Shown here: positions 35,019-43,711 of the stretch, in pieces
Layout of the letters: each line of letters begins with the position of its first letter
Position numbering within the stretch: the stretch's first letter is position 1
Assembly (NCBI GenBank): GCA_902590505.1
Contig: CACIWZ010000001.1
Location: 62,001 to 126,000 of the forward strand
Length of the DNA: 64,000 nucleotides
Source: an uncultured Pelagibacteraceae bacterium
GTDB taxonomy: Bacteria > Pseudomonadota > Alphaproteobacteria > Pelagibacterales > Pelagibacteraceae
Direction of reading: 5' to 3'
Made by a program: the position numbers and the translations under genes
The notes under the pieces: model-generated
Told to the model about the DNA's origin: nothing
Databases searched by the model: none
What the model saw: only the letters and a program-made list of their open reading frames with translations

Positions 35019-35160
35019 TTTTAACTCCCGGAATTTCTTTCATTTTTAAGAGTATTTCATAAATATCCCCAAAAAAAAATAGAAAATCCAATAAATATGC
35101 GGTTTTTTTGCAAAAAAAACACTTCACTGTAACTTTGTTTTTTACTAAGGTCCCACATGA

Positions 35161-35245
35161 TTATTCGGTGGTGAGTTTATTTATCACTCGTCCGAGTAGT
35201 TTATATATAAACTAAACGAAAACTAAACAAACGAGGGAGGTTTTC
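35161..35245 (+). promoter_or_regulatory. Proteorhodopsin leader/promoter region with nested inverted repeats and strong SD
   Basis: ACTCGtcCGAGT (35186-35197), perfect 18-bp palindrome TAGTTTATATATAAACTA (35197-35214), tandem ACTAAAC, SD GAGGGAGG before ATG 35246. Confidence 0.55.
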
Positions 35246-36016
35246 ATGAGAAAATTAGGTCTATTTGCTTTAGCAGCTGTTGCCTTTTTAGGTATTACTA
35301 GCTCAGCTAACGCAGCGACTGCCATGTTACAGACAAATGATTTCGTAGGAATTTCATTTTGGCTTGTTTCAATGGGAATGATCGCAACAACTGTGTTTTT
35401 CTTTGCTGAAAGAGGGACTGTTGCTGCATCATGGAGAACATCTTTAACAGTAGCAGGACTTGTAACTGGTGTTGCATTTGTTCACTACATGTATATGAGA
35501 GAAGTTTGGGTGACTACAGGTGACTCACCAACGGTATACAGATATATCGACTGGTTAATCACAGTGCCACTTCAAATGATCGAATTCTATCTAATCTTGG
35601 CAGCTGTAAGAAAGGTGCCAACTTCTATATTCTGGAAGCTATTAATTGGTTCATTAGTAATGTTAATCGGTGGATACTTAGGTGAAGCTGGTTATATTCA
35701 ACCATTTGTAGGTTTCGTAATTGGAATGGCTGGATGGATTTACATCTTGTTTGAAATATTCTCAGGTGAAGCTGGAACTATGGCGGCAAAAGCTGGTAAC
35801 AAGGCTATGTCAACTGCTTTCAGTGCAATGAGAATAATCGTAACTATCGGTTGGGCAATTTATCCTTTAGGATACATTTTCGGTTACTTGACTGGTGGTG
35901 TTGATGCTAACGCTTTAAACGTGATTTACAATCTAGCTGACTTTGTTAACAAGATCGCTTTTGGTCTAGTTATCTGGGCAGCAGCAATGCAAAACACAAG
36001 ATTATCATCTAGATAA
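35246..36016 (+). CDS. Proteorhodopsin (light-driven proton pump, predicted blue-tuned)
   Basis: Seven TMs, RYIDWLITVPLQMIEFYLILAA (Asp97/Thr101/Gln105/Glu108 equivalents), retinal Lys in DFVNKIAFG, VHYMYMRE His75 equivalent. Confidence 0.98.
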   Translation: MRKLGLFALAAVAFLGITSSANAATAMLQTNDFVGISFWLVSMGMIATTVFFFAERGTVAASWRTSLTVAGLVTGVAFVHYMYMREVWVTTGDSPTVYRYIDWLITVPLQMIEFYLILAAVRKVPTSIFWKLLIGSLVMLIGGYLGEAGYIQPFVGFVIGMAGWIYILFEIFSGEAGTMAAKAGNKAMSTAFSAMRIIVTIGWAIYPLGYIFGYLTGGVDANALNVIYNLADFVNKIAFGLVIWAAAMQNTRLSSR

Positions 36017-36035
36017 TAGATAACTTAATTGAAGA

Positions 36036-36069
36036 GGGCGAGTATGTCTCACATACTTGCCCTTTTTTT
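36036..36069 (+). terminator. Rho-independent terminator after proteorhodopsin
   Basis: GGGCGAGTATGT-ctc-ACATACTTGCCC stem (one G-T) followed by T7. Confidence 0.9.
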
Positions 36070-36086
36070 ATTGGTAGTAGATTAAT

Positions 36087-36221
36087 ATGGAGATCTCAAA
36101 ACCTTATAAAGGAAAAGGAAAACGTAAAATTAAAAAAATGCCTTTTACAGTGAAAGGCTACATTCTTTATTACGCCTTCTTTTGGGTAGTAATTATTTCA
36201 ATTTATTTAGCTTATTATTAG
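36087..36221 (+). CDS. Small basic single-TM protein (44 aa), not in ORF track
   Basis: MEISKPYKGKGKRKIKKMPFTVKGYILYYAFFWVVIISIYLAYY*; ATG 36087, TAG 36219-36221, 11 bp upstream of ferredoxin start. Confidence 0.55.
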   Translation: MEISKPYKGKGKRKIKKMPFTVKGYILYYAFFWVVIISIYLAYY

Positions 36222-36232
36222 GAAATTAATTT

Positions 36233-36553
36233 GTGCCAAAAATTACATACATAGATAATGAGGGTAATTCTAAGACTATTGATGTAGAAAATGGTCTTTC
36301 AGTGATGGAGGGGGCTATTCAAAACAATATACCAGGAATAGATGCAGATTGCGGAGGATCAATGGCTTGCGCTACTTGCCATGTTTATGTCGAAGAAAAA
36401 TGGTTAAACAAACTTCCTAAAGCTGAAGACGCAGAAGTAGATATGATTGATATGGCTTTTGAACCGAAAAAGAATAGTAGATTAAGTTGTCAACTAATAG
36501 TTTCCGATGAGCTTAATGGATTAACAGTAACTACACCATCTAAACAATCTTAA
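36233..36553 (+). CDS. 2Fe-2S ferredoxin (adrenodoxin type)
   Basis: CGGSMACATCHVYV...RLSCQ cluster ligands; GTG start. Confidence 0.95.
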   Translation: MPKITYIDNEGNSKTIDVENGLSVMEGAIQNNIPGIDADCGGSMACATCHVYVEEKWLNKLPKAEDAEVDMIDMAFEPKKNSRLSCQLIVSDELNGLTVTTPSKQS

Positions 36554-37569
36554 TGAAAAAAAAAGACGTAATAATTGTTGGAGCAGGACCGGTCGGTTTA
36601 TTTGCAGTTCATCAATTAGGCATTAAAGGACTGAATGCAGTTGTAATAGATAATTTAGATAAAATAGGCGGACAGTGTATAGAATTATATCCTGACAAAC
36701 CTATTTACGATATTCCAGGAGTTCCAGAGTGCACTGGTAAAGAATTAACTGATAAATTATTAGAACAAATAAAACCATTTAAAACAGAATTTTTTTTAAA
36801 TGAAAGAGTCGATGAAGTCAGACAAGATAATAAAGATGAATGGACTGTTAAAACAAATAAAGGTAACGAATTTTTATCTCCAAACATTATTATTGCTGGT
36901 GGAGTAGGCTCGTTTGAACCAAGAAAACTTCCAATTAAAGAGGCAGAAAAATTTGAGGGAAAATACTTATTTTACTCTGTGAGAAATAAAGATGACTTTA
37001 AAGGTAAAAATATAACAGTATTTGGTGGAGGAGACTCAGCACTGGATTGGGCTTTAGAGCTTTCTAAATTTTCAAAAATAAATCTAATTCATAGACGAAA
37101 TGAATTTAGAGGTGCGCCCCATACTTTGTCAGAGCTTAAAAAGTTAGAAAAGGAAGGAAAAGTTTTAATTAAAACGCCCTGTCAACTTGATGCAATAGAA
37201 GGTGAAGAAAATATAAAGTCTATAACCCTAAAATTTGATGATGGTAAAGTGGAGAAAATTAATACTGATATTGTTTTAAGTTTTTTTGGTTTAATAATGA
37301 AACTTGGACCTATTGCTGAATGGGGACTAAATATGGATAAGAAAACCATTCAAGTAAATTCAGAAAACTTTCAAACTAATAAAAAAGGTATTTTCGCGGC
37401 TGGAGATATTTGCAGCTATCCAGGTAAACTTAAATTAATTCTTTCAGGCTTTCACGAAGTTGCATTAGCATCTGTTGAATGCTTTAAAAGAGCTAGGCCA
37501 AATGAAAAATACAGATTTGAATTTACAACTGCTTCTAAAACTATTCAAGAAAGATTAGGAAAAAAGTGA
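36553..37569 (+). CDS. Ferredoxin--NADP reductase (thioredoxin reductase-like type 2)
   Basis: GAGPVGLFAVHQLGIKG, GGGDSALDWALEL, AAGDICSYPGKLKLILSGFHE. Confidence 0.93.
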   Translation: MKKKDVIIVGAGPVGLFAVHQLGIKGLNAVVIDNLDKIGGQCIELYPDKPIYDIPGVPECTGKELTDKLLEQIKPFKTEFFLNERVDEVRQDNKDEWTVKTNKGNEFLSPNIIIAGGVGSFEPRKLPIKEAEKFEGKYLFYSVRNKDDFKGKNITVFGGGDSALDWALELSKFSKINLIHRRNEFRGAPHTLSELKKLEKEGKVLIKTPCQLDAIEGEENIKSITLKFDDGKVEKINTDIVLSFFGLIMKLGPIAEWGLNMDKKTIQVNSENFQTNKKGIFAAGDICSYPGKLKLILSGFHEVALASVECFKRARPNEKYRFEFTTASKTIQERLGKK

Positions 37570-38192
37570 TTGAGCTTTTTACCGCTGATACGCCTAATGG
37601 TAAAAAAATATCAATAATGTTAGAGGAAATTGAGTTTGATTATAAGGTCACAAAAATTAACATTTATAAAGACGAACAATTTAAACCAGAATTTAAAAAA
37701 ATAAGTCCGTTTAGTAAAACACCTGTTATAATTGATCACGATAATAAAAGGAGCCTTTTTGAATCTGGTGCGATACTAATTTATTTAGCTGAGAAAAGTG
37801 GAAAATTTTATGACCTGCAAGAGAGAACAACAATAAATCAATGGCTGATGGGCCAAATGGGTTACGTAGGTCCAATGCTTGGACAACATCATCAATTTCA
37901 TCATTATAATCCCGGTAAGAGTGATTTCGGGGAGAAAAGATATTTTAAGATCTCTAAGAGAATTTACAAAGAATTGAATGAGAGACTGATGGTCTCAAAG
38001 TTTCTAGCTGGAAAAGAATATACTATAGCAGATATTGCAACTTTTCCTTGGATAGCTAGGCATGAATGGCATGATATAGGTTTAAAAAAATTTGAGGGTC
38101 TTACTCGATGGTATCAAGAAATTTCAAAAAGAGAAGCAGTTATAAAAGGATATGATCTTTTAAAAAATGGGGAGAAAATTCCATCTGTTTAA
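37566..38192 (+). CDS. Glutathione S-transferase family protein
   Basis: GST N-terminal fold FTADTPNGKKISIMLEEI, ESGAILIYLAEKSG, C-terminal YTIADIATFPWIARHEW. Confidence 0.9.
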   Translation: MIELFTADTPNGKKISIMLEEIEFDYKVTKINIYKDEQFKPEFKKISPFSKTPVIIDHDNKRSLFESGAILIYLAEKSGKFYDLQERTTINQWLMGQMGYVGPMLGQHHQFHHYNPGKSDFGEKRYFKISKRIYKELNERLMVSKFLAGKEYTIADIATFPWIARHEWHDIGLKKFEGLTRWYQEISKREAVIKGYDLLKNGEKIPSV

Positions 38193-38611
38193 TCATCAAT
38201 AAAAATTTTTTCATCTCTTTCATGTCTCTCTTGTGCTTCAATGGATAAAGTTGCTACCGGTCTAGCCATCAATCTTTTAAGACCAATAGGTTCTCCCGTT
38301 TCTTCACAAAATCCATAAGTTCCATCTTTTAATCTTTGTAAAGCGGAATTAATCTTTGAAATTAGTTTTCTACTTCTATTAAGAGCTTTCATTTCTACTG
38401 ACTTATCAGTGTAGCTTGACGCTTGATCTACGATATCTGCAGAAGATACATTATCGTCACTTGAATTTAATAAATTTCCTAAATTATTAGCTTTAATTAT
38501 ATCTCTTTTCCAATTTAGTAACTCGTCAGTGAAAAATTTTTTATGTTTTGCACACATATATTTTTCTTTTGAACTAGGTGTGTATTTTTTAATAGTTGTT
38601 TTTTTTACCAT
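38189..38611 (-). CDS. dksA: DksA/TraR family RNA polymerase-binding protein
   Basis: YGFCEETGEPIGLKRLMARPVATLSIEAQERHER; single Cys in the zinc-finger region. Confidence 0.9.
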   Translation of the reverse strand: MVKKTTIKKYTPSSKEKYMCAKHKKFFTDELLNWKRDIIKANNLGNLLNSSDDNVSSADIVDQASSYTDKSVEMKALNRSRKLISKINSALQRLKDGTYGFCEETGEPIGLKRLMARPVATLSIEAQERHERDEKIFIDD

Positions 38612-38683
38612 TTTTAGAATTTCGCGAGTATATGTTTGATTTTAGTCGTGTCAATAGCTTATAAATTGTAATAATTTCAACAT

Positions 38684-40057
38684 ATGATTAATAAAAATTA
38701 TTTATATAAATTTTATCTTTTATTTTTATCACTTCATTTAATCATATGGACCTTAGTACCTTCTTTAACAAATGAAAATTTACCTCTTGATACTATAGAA
38801 GCTTTAGCATGGGGGAGCAATCTTGATTGGGGTTTTAATAAACATCCTCCATTTAGTGCTTTTGCTGTTGAGATATTCTACCAAATATTTGGAAATAAAG
38901 ATTGGGCATACTACCTGCTAAGCCAAATTTTTGTTTTAACAGCTTTTATTATAGTTTTTAAATTTGCTTATGATTTTTTTGACAATTTCAATTTTGCATT
39001 TTTATCTATAATTTTATTAGAAGGAATATTTTTCTATAATTATACCACACCAGAATTTAACGTTAATATTTCTCAATTACCTTTTTGGGCTTCAGCTATT
39101 TATTTTTCCTGGCGTTGTATTAAAAACGAGAAAACTTTTGATTATATTTTATTAGGATTTTTTATGGGGCTAGGTTTTCTCTCAAAATATCTTTTTCTAT
39201 ATTTAATTTTAGGGATAAAATTTTTATTTATATATCTGATTATAAAAAAAAAAATTAAGTCCTTCAATTTTTTATTAGTTGGGCCAGTCGCTTTAATAAC
39301 AATTTTTCCCCACCTAATTTGGCTTTTCCAAAATGATTTTATAACATTGAATTATGGATTTCAAAGAGCAGGTTTAGAACAAAATGATTTTTCTGATCAT
39401 TTGATTTTGCCATTTCTTTTCATTACGAAACAAATAGGAATTTTAATTCCATTTTTTGTAATGGGATTCTTTTTATTAAAAAAAATAAATCCAAAAATTA
39501 CTTATGATAAAAAATCAATTTTTCTCATATTCACTTTTATAATTCCAATAATATTGATTATTTTAACTTCAATTATAATGGGTATAAAAATTAGGACTAT
39601 GTGGATGACACCTTTTTATCTAATTGCAGGTGTAGTTTTTATTCAACTATTTAAAAAAAATATAAATTTAAAAAAATTAAATAAATTTTTCTTTGTTTTT
39701 TTTATATTATTTGCTCTCTCTCCTTTGACTTATATCGGAGTATCAATTTCGAATGATTTTAAAAGAACTGATTATGAAGGAAAAGAAATAGCGAGGCTAG
39801 TTCAAAATAAATGGGATGATAATTTTATCAACGAGATAAAAGTTGTTGTTGGAGATGAATGGTTTGCTGGTAATTTATCTTACCATTTAAATTCCAGACC
39901 AAGATGGATTATTGAGCTAACAAAAAATGATACTATTAAATTAAAAGACGATGAGGGAGTCATTTATACAGGAAACCCAAAGATACTAAAAAAAATTTGT
40001 CCAGGAGTTTATGGTACTATAAAGCCTGTAGGTTATTGTATGATCGGTAGAAAATGA
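38684..40057 (+). CDS. ArnT/PMT-like membrane glycosyltransferase (GT39/83 type)
   Basis: Multi-TM; N-terminal LPLDTIEALAWGSNLDWGFNKHPPFSAF with PMT-like acidic/HPP motif. Confidence 0.78.
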   Translation: MINKNYLYKFYLLFLSLHLIIWTLVPSLTNENLPLDTIEALAWGSNLDWGFNKHPPFSAFAVEIFYQIFGNKDWAYYLLSQIFVLTAFIIVFKFAYDFFDNFNFAFLSIILLEGIFFYNYTTPEFNVNISQLPFWASAIYFSWRCIKNEKTFDYILLGFFMGLGFLSKYLFLYLILGIKFLFIYLIIKKKIKSFNFLLVGPVALITIFPHLIWLFQNDFITLNYGFQRAGLEQNDFSDHLILPFLFITKQIGILIPFFVMGFFLLKKINPKITYDKKSIFLIFTFIIPIILIILTSIIMGIKIRTMWMTPFYLIAGVVFIQLFKKNINLKKLNKFFFVFFILFALSPLTYIGVSISNDFKRTDYEGKEIARLVQNKWDDNFINEIKVVVGDEWFAGNLSYHLNSRPRWIIELTKNDTIKLKDDEGVIYTGNPKILKKICPGVYGTIKPVGYCMIGRK

Positions 40058-40926
40058 AAAAAATTATAATATTAATACCTGTTTATAATGATTGGGACTC
40101 TCTTGAAAAACTATTAGGAGAAATAGATGAAACTGTAAAAGATATAAAGAATATTTTTATTGAGTGTTTAATTATTAATGACGCCTCAACAATAATATCT
40201 CCACAATTTATTAAGCCTAAAAATATAAAAAAAATTAATATTCTAGATATGAAAGAAAATAGAGGTCATGCTAGGTGTAACGCATTTGGAATAAGATATG
40301 TTAATGAAAACGAAGACTTTGATAATTTAATTTTGATGGACAGTGATGGAGAAGATAGACCAATTGAACTTAAACTTTTAATAGAAAAAATAATTGAAAA
40401 TCCAAATATATCTGTCGTTGCTAAAAGAATAAAACGTTCAGAGGGACCTTTTTTCCAATTTTTATACTCTTTGCATAAAATAATTACATTTGTTTTTACA
40501 GGCCAAAAAATTAATTTTGGTAATTATAGCTGCTTAACGAAAAGTGACGTTTCAAAACTTTTTAACAAAGCAAGTTTATGGAGCAGTTATTCTGGCACAT
40601 TTAAAAAAAATATTAACGACTTTAATGAAATTAATTCAACTAGAGGCAAAAGATACTTCGGGCCTTCTAAAATGTCTTTATATAATTTAATTATTCACTC
40701 TTTTTCAATTATAGCTGTATTTAAATTACAAGTTTTGACTAGATCTTTTTTTATAATTATAATTCTAGGATATATAAATAAATTCTTCACTTTAGATTTA
40801 GTTTTTTTAAAAATACCTGTGATCCTATTTTGTATTATTATATTTTTAGTATCTTTAAGAGAAAATGAAAAAGAATTATTAAAAAGCTCGGAAAATTTGA
40901 TAAATATAAAAGAAATTAATAACTAA
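40054..40926 (+). CDS. Glycosyltransferase family 2 with C-terminal TMs
   Basis: ILIPVYNDWDSLEKLL, INDAS, LMDSDGEDRP; two C-terminal hydrophobic segments. Confidence 0.87.
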   Translation: MKKIIILIPVYNDWDSLEKLLGEIDETVKDIKNIFIECLIINDASTIISPQFIKPKNIKKINILDMKENRGHARCNAFGIRYVNENEDFDNLILMDSDGEDRPIELKLLIEKIIENPNISVVAKRIKRSEGPFFQFLYSLHKIITFVFTGQKINFGNYSCLTKSDVSKLFNKASLWSSYSGTFKKNINDFNEINSTRGKRYFGPSKMSLYNLIIHSFSIIAVFKLQVLTRSFFIIIILGYINKFFTLDLVFLKIPVILFCIIIFLVSLRENEKELLKSSENLINIKEINN

Positions 40927-41050
40927 AAGTTGTATTTTGAGTCTCTAATAGAATCAAAAAGGAATCAAAAGGTGAACATTTGCAAAAGATTTTGAGGTAT
41001 TGTGGATATTGTAAAACATGAGTAGTGTGAAAAGTCTAAAATAAAATTTT

Positions 41051-41410
41051 ATGAAAAAATTAAAATGTCATTGTGGAAGTGTAGAGGCTCAAATAAATGT
41101 TGAAAAATTGGTCAAAACATTAAAATGTAATTGCTCAATATGCAAAAGAAAGTCTGCAATTATGTCCATGGTTAAAAATGAAGATTTTAAAATTACAAAA
41201 GGAGAAGAAAAATTAACCTTATACCAATTTCATTCAAAAGTTGCCAAACACTATTTCTGTTCCCAGTGTGGTATCTATACACATCACAATCCAAGATCTA
41301 ATCCTGCAATGACAGGTTTTAACTTAGGTTGCGTAGATGAAATAGATACTTTTCAATTAGATGACATTTTAATTAATGATGGAAAAAATCATCCTCTAGA
41401 TAAAAAATAA
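41051..41410 (+). CDS. GFA (glutathione-dependent formaldehyde-activating)-family protein
   Basis: CHCGSVEAQI, CNCSICKRKSA, YFCSQCGIYTHHNPR zinc-binding Cys pattern. Confidence 0.87.
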   Translation: MKKLKCHCGSVEAQINVEKLVKTLKCNCSICKRKSAIMSMVKNEDFKITKGEEKLTLYQFHSKVAKHYFCSQCGIYTHHNPRSNPAMTGFNLGCVDEIDTFQLDDILINDGKNHPLDKK

Positions 41411-41411
41411 A

Positions 41412-42329
41412 ATGCAGCATACTAACTTGCATTATCTAAAAGTAAAAAAAAAATATTTAGAATTTTTAAAATCACAAGAAGTATTATCAGAACCTTTTAG
41501 GGATAAATTAGGCCAATTAAACAATTTTTACTTACCTTTAAGTGAATTTATTTTTAAAAATTATTCGAAAAATAAAAAAACAATAATTATAGGTCTTACT
41601 GGAGGTCAAGGATCAGGTAAATCGACAATATCAAATATTCTTAAGATATTATTAAAAGAGGCTTATAATTTAAATACAGTAATTTTTTCAATTGACGATT
41701 TTTATAAAACTTATAAAGAGCGAAAAAAAATGTCAGAAAAAGTAAGTCCATTATTTCTAACAAGAGGAGTTCCAGGCACTCACGATACTAATTTATTATT
41801 TAGCTGTTTAAAAAAACTTAAAAAATCAAATTTTAGTAAAATTTTAATTCCAAAATTTGATAAATCTATAGACGATAGATTGCCAAAAAAAAAATGGCAA
41901 AAAGTAAAAAAAAAACAAGATATAGTTATATTTGAAGGTTGGTGCGTCGGAGTAACACCGCAAAAAGAAAAAGATTTAATAGTACCTTTAAATGAATTAG
42001 AAAAAGACAAAGACAAAAAAAGAATTTGGAGAACAAAAGTAAATACAGAATTAAAAAAAAAATATAAAGATATTTTTAAGCTAATTGATACAACCATCTT
42101 TTTGAAAGTACCTAGTTTTAAACATGTATTTAAGTGGAGATTATTACAAGAAAAAAAACTGAGCGTTACATCTAAAGGAAAAAAAATAATGAATAAAACT
42201 CAAATAAAAAATTTTATAATGTTTTACGAAAGACTTACTAAGCATATGTTAAAAAACTTTGGTAAAAGTGCGGACTCTATTATTAAAATAGATGAAAAGC
42301 ATAAACTCAAGTCAATTAGGTTTAATTAG
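41412..42329 (+). CDS. D-glycerate 3-kinase-like P-loop kinase
   Basis: GLTGGQGSGKSTIS, SIDDFYKTYKERKK, RGVPGTHD, FEGWCVG. Confidence 0.78.
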   Translation: MQHTNLHYLKVKKKYLEFLKSQEVLSEPFRDKLGQLNNFYLPLSEFIFKNYSKNKKTIIIGLTGGQGSGKSTISNILKILLKEAYNLNTVIFSIDDFYKTYKERKKMSEKVSPLFLTRGVPGTHDTNLLFSCLKKLKKSNFSKILIPKFDKSIDDRLPKKKWQKVKKKQDIVIFEGWCVGVTPQKEKDLIVPLNELEKDKDKKRIWRTKVNTELKKKYKDIFKLIDTTIFLKVPSFKHVFKWRLLQEKKLSVTSKGKKIMNKTQIKNFIMFYERLTKHMLKNFGKSADSIIKIDEKHKLKSIRFN

Positions 42330-43619
42330 ATGAAAAAAATATTTTTTATAATTTTCCTATTTTTATATTTTTCAAATCTTAATGCAGAAATTAATTTTAA
42401 TTACTATCTTAATAAGGCAATAGAAAATAATCTTCAACTTAATGCAGAAAGAAAAAATTTAGAATCGGCCAAACAGAGTAAAAATATTTCTAGGAGTGAA
42501 TTTTTACCAAGTATTACTATTTCTGGAGATCAGACTAGTACCACTTCAACTAATCAAGTTAATAAAAGCGGCACAAGTTTAGTAGACTCAAATTTAGACT
42601 CTGAAAGTAAAACTATAACATTAGAGCAAAAAATTTTTTCCGGTTTCAAAGGTATAAATACATTTAAAAAAACTGAATTAGAAACCCAAAAAGCTAATTT
42701 AGAACTAAGACAAACTGAACAACAAACTATATTAGATACTGCTAATGCTTATTTTGATTTTATATACAAATCTAAAAATGAGAATTTTAATAAATCAAAC
42801 GTTAATTTATTTGAGAGACAAGTTGAGTCAGATAATGCAAGATTACAAAAAGGGGAAATTACTCTTACTGATCTAGCTCAATCGGAATCTTCTTTAGCAG
42901 GTGCTCGCGCTAATTTAATTAAAGCAAAAACTGAACTTCTTTCCTCTAAAACTAACTTTCAAAGAGTCACTAGTGAAAAAACTCCAGACTATGAAAGTTT
43001 AGATCAAAGTATCGTCTTAGATTTACCTAATTCTCTAAACTCAGCATTACAATTAGCTGATTTAAATAATTTGAGACTTTTAATTTCTAAATTAGATTAT
43101 GAAATATCGCTTAAGAAATTAAATATAGAAAAAGCAAGACTCTCACCTTCAGCTTCAATAAAAGTTTCAAAATCTGAAAATAAAGATTTTAGTTCAACAA
43201 TAGACGAAAAAGACGATGAAACTGTAAAAGCAACTATTACTTGGCCTTTAATAAAAGGGGGAGAAAATATCTCTTCCATTAAAAAATCCTCTTACGATAA
43301 ACAGCGCTCAAAATTACTTCTACAAGATACTGAAAATTTAATAAATATAGAGACCTCTAACGCTTGGTCTCAATTTCAGTCGTCAAAAAGTGTTCTTGAA
43401 GCAACTAAAGCACAGCTCAAAGCTGCAGAAATTGCAAATGAGGGAATTACCTTAGAGTATGATTCTGGTAATACAAGAACAACTCTGGAGCTCATTCAAT
43501 CTAGAAGCCTTTTATTGGATGCTAGAATATCATTTGCTCGTGCTGAAAGGGACTTTGTGGTCTCCCAGTTCGAACTTGCAAAACAAATAGGAACACTGTC
43601 TGTTAACTCCCTAAAATAA
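42330..43619 (+). CDS. tolC: TolC-family outer membrane efflux protein
   Basis: Signal peptide; tandem OEP-type helical repeats; TLEQKIFSGFKGINTFKKTE, TITWPLIKGGENISSI. Confidence 0.88.
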   Translation: MKKIFFIIFLFLYFSNLNAEINFNYYLNKAIENNLQLNAERKNLESAKQSKNISRSEFLPSITISGDQTSTTSTNQVNKSGTSLVDSNLDSESKTITLEQKIFSGFKGINTFKKTELETQKANLELRQTEQQTILDTANAYFDFIYKSKNENFNKSNVNLFERQVESDNARLQKGEITLTDLAQSESSLAGARANLIKAKTELLSSKTNFQRVTSEKTPDYESLDQSIVLDLPNSLNSALQLADLNNLRLLISKLDYEISLKKLNIEKARLSPSASIKVSKSENKDFSSTIDEKDDETVKATITWPLIKGGENISSIKKSSYDKQRSKLLLQDTENLINIETSNAWSQFQSSKSVLEATKAQLKAAEIANEGITLEYDSGNTRTTLELIQSRSLLLDARISFARAERDFVVSQFELAKQIGTLSVNSLK

Positions 43620-43711
43620 AGGCTTTTTCGAGGAGATATTTTAAGTTCTTGATAAAAAGAACAAAATGTGTACATTTATTATAACGATTCGAATAACAAA
43701 AAAGGATAAAA

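Noticed and set aside
38189-38611. DksA with degenerate zinc finger as a novelty
   Set aside because: Single-Cys (CEETGEP) DksA forms are, as far as I know, usual in Alphaproteobacteria.
41780-42097. 105-aa minus-strand Phe-rich ORF
   Set aside because: Antisense to the Lys-rich glycerate kinase-like gene; poly-A read as poly-Phe.
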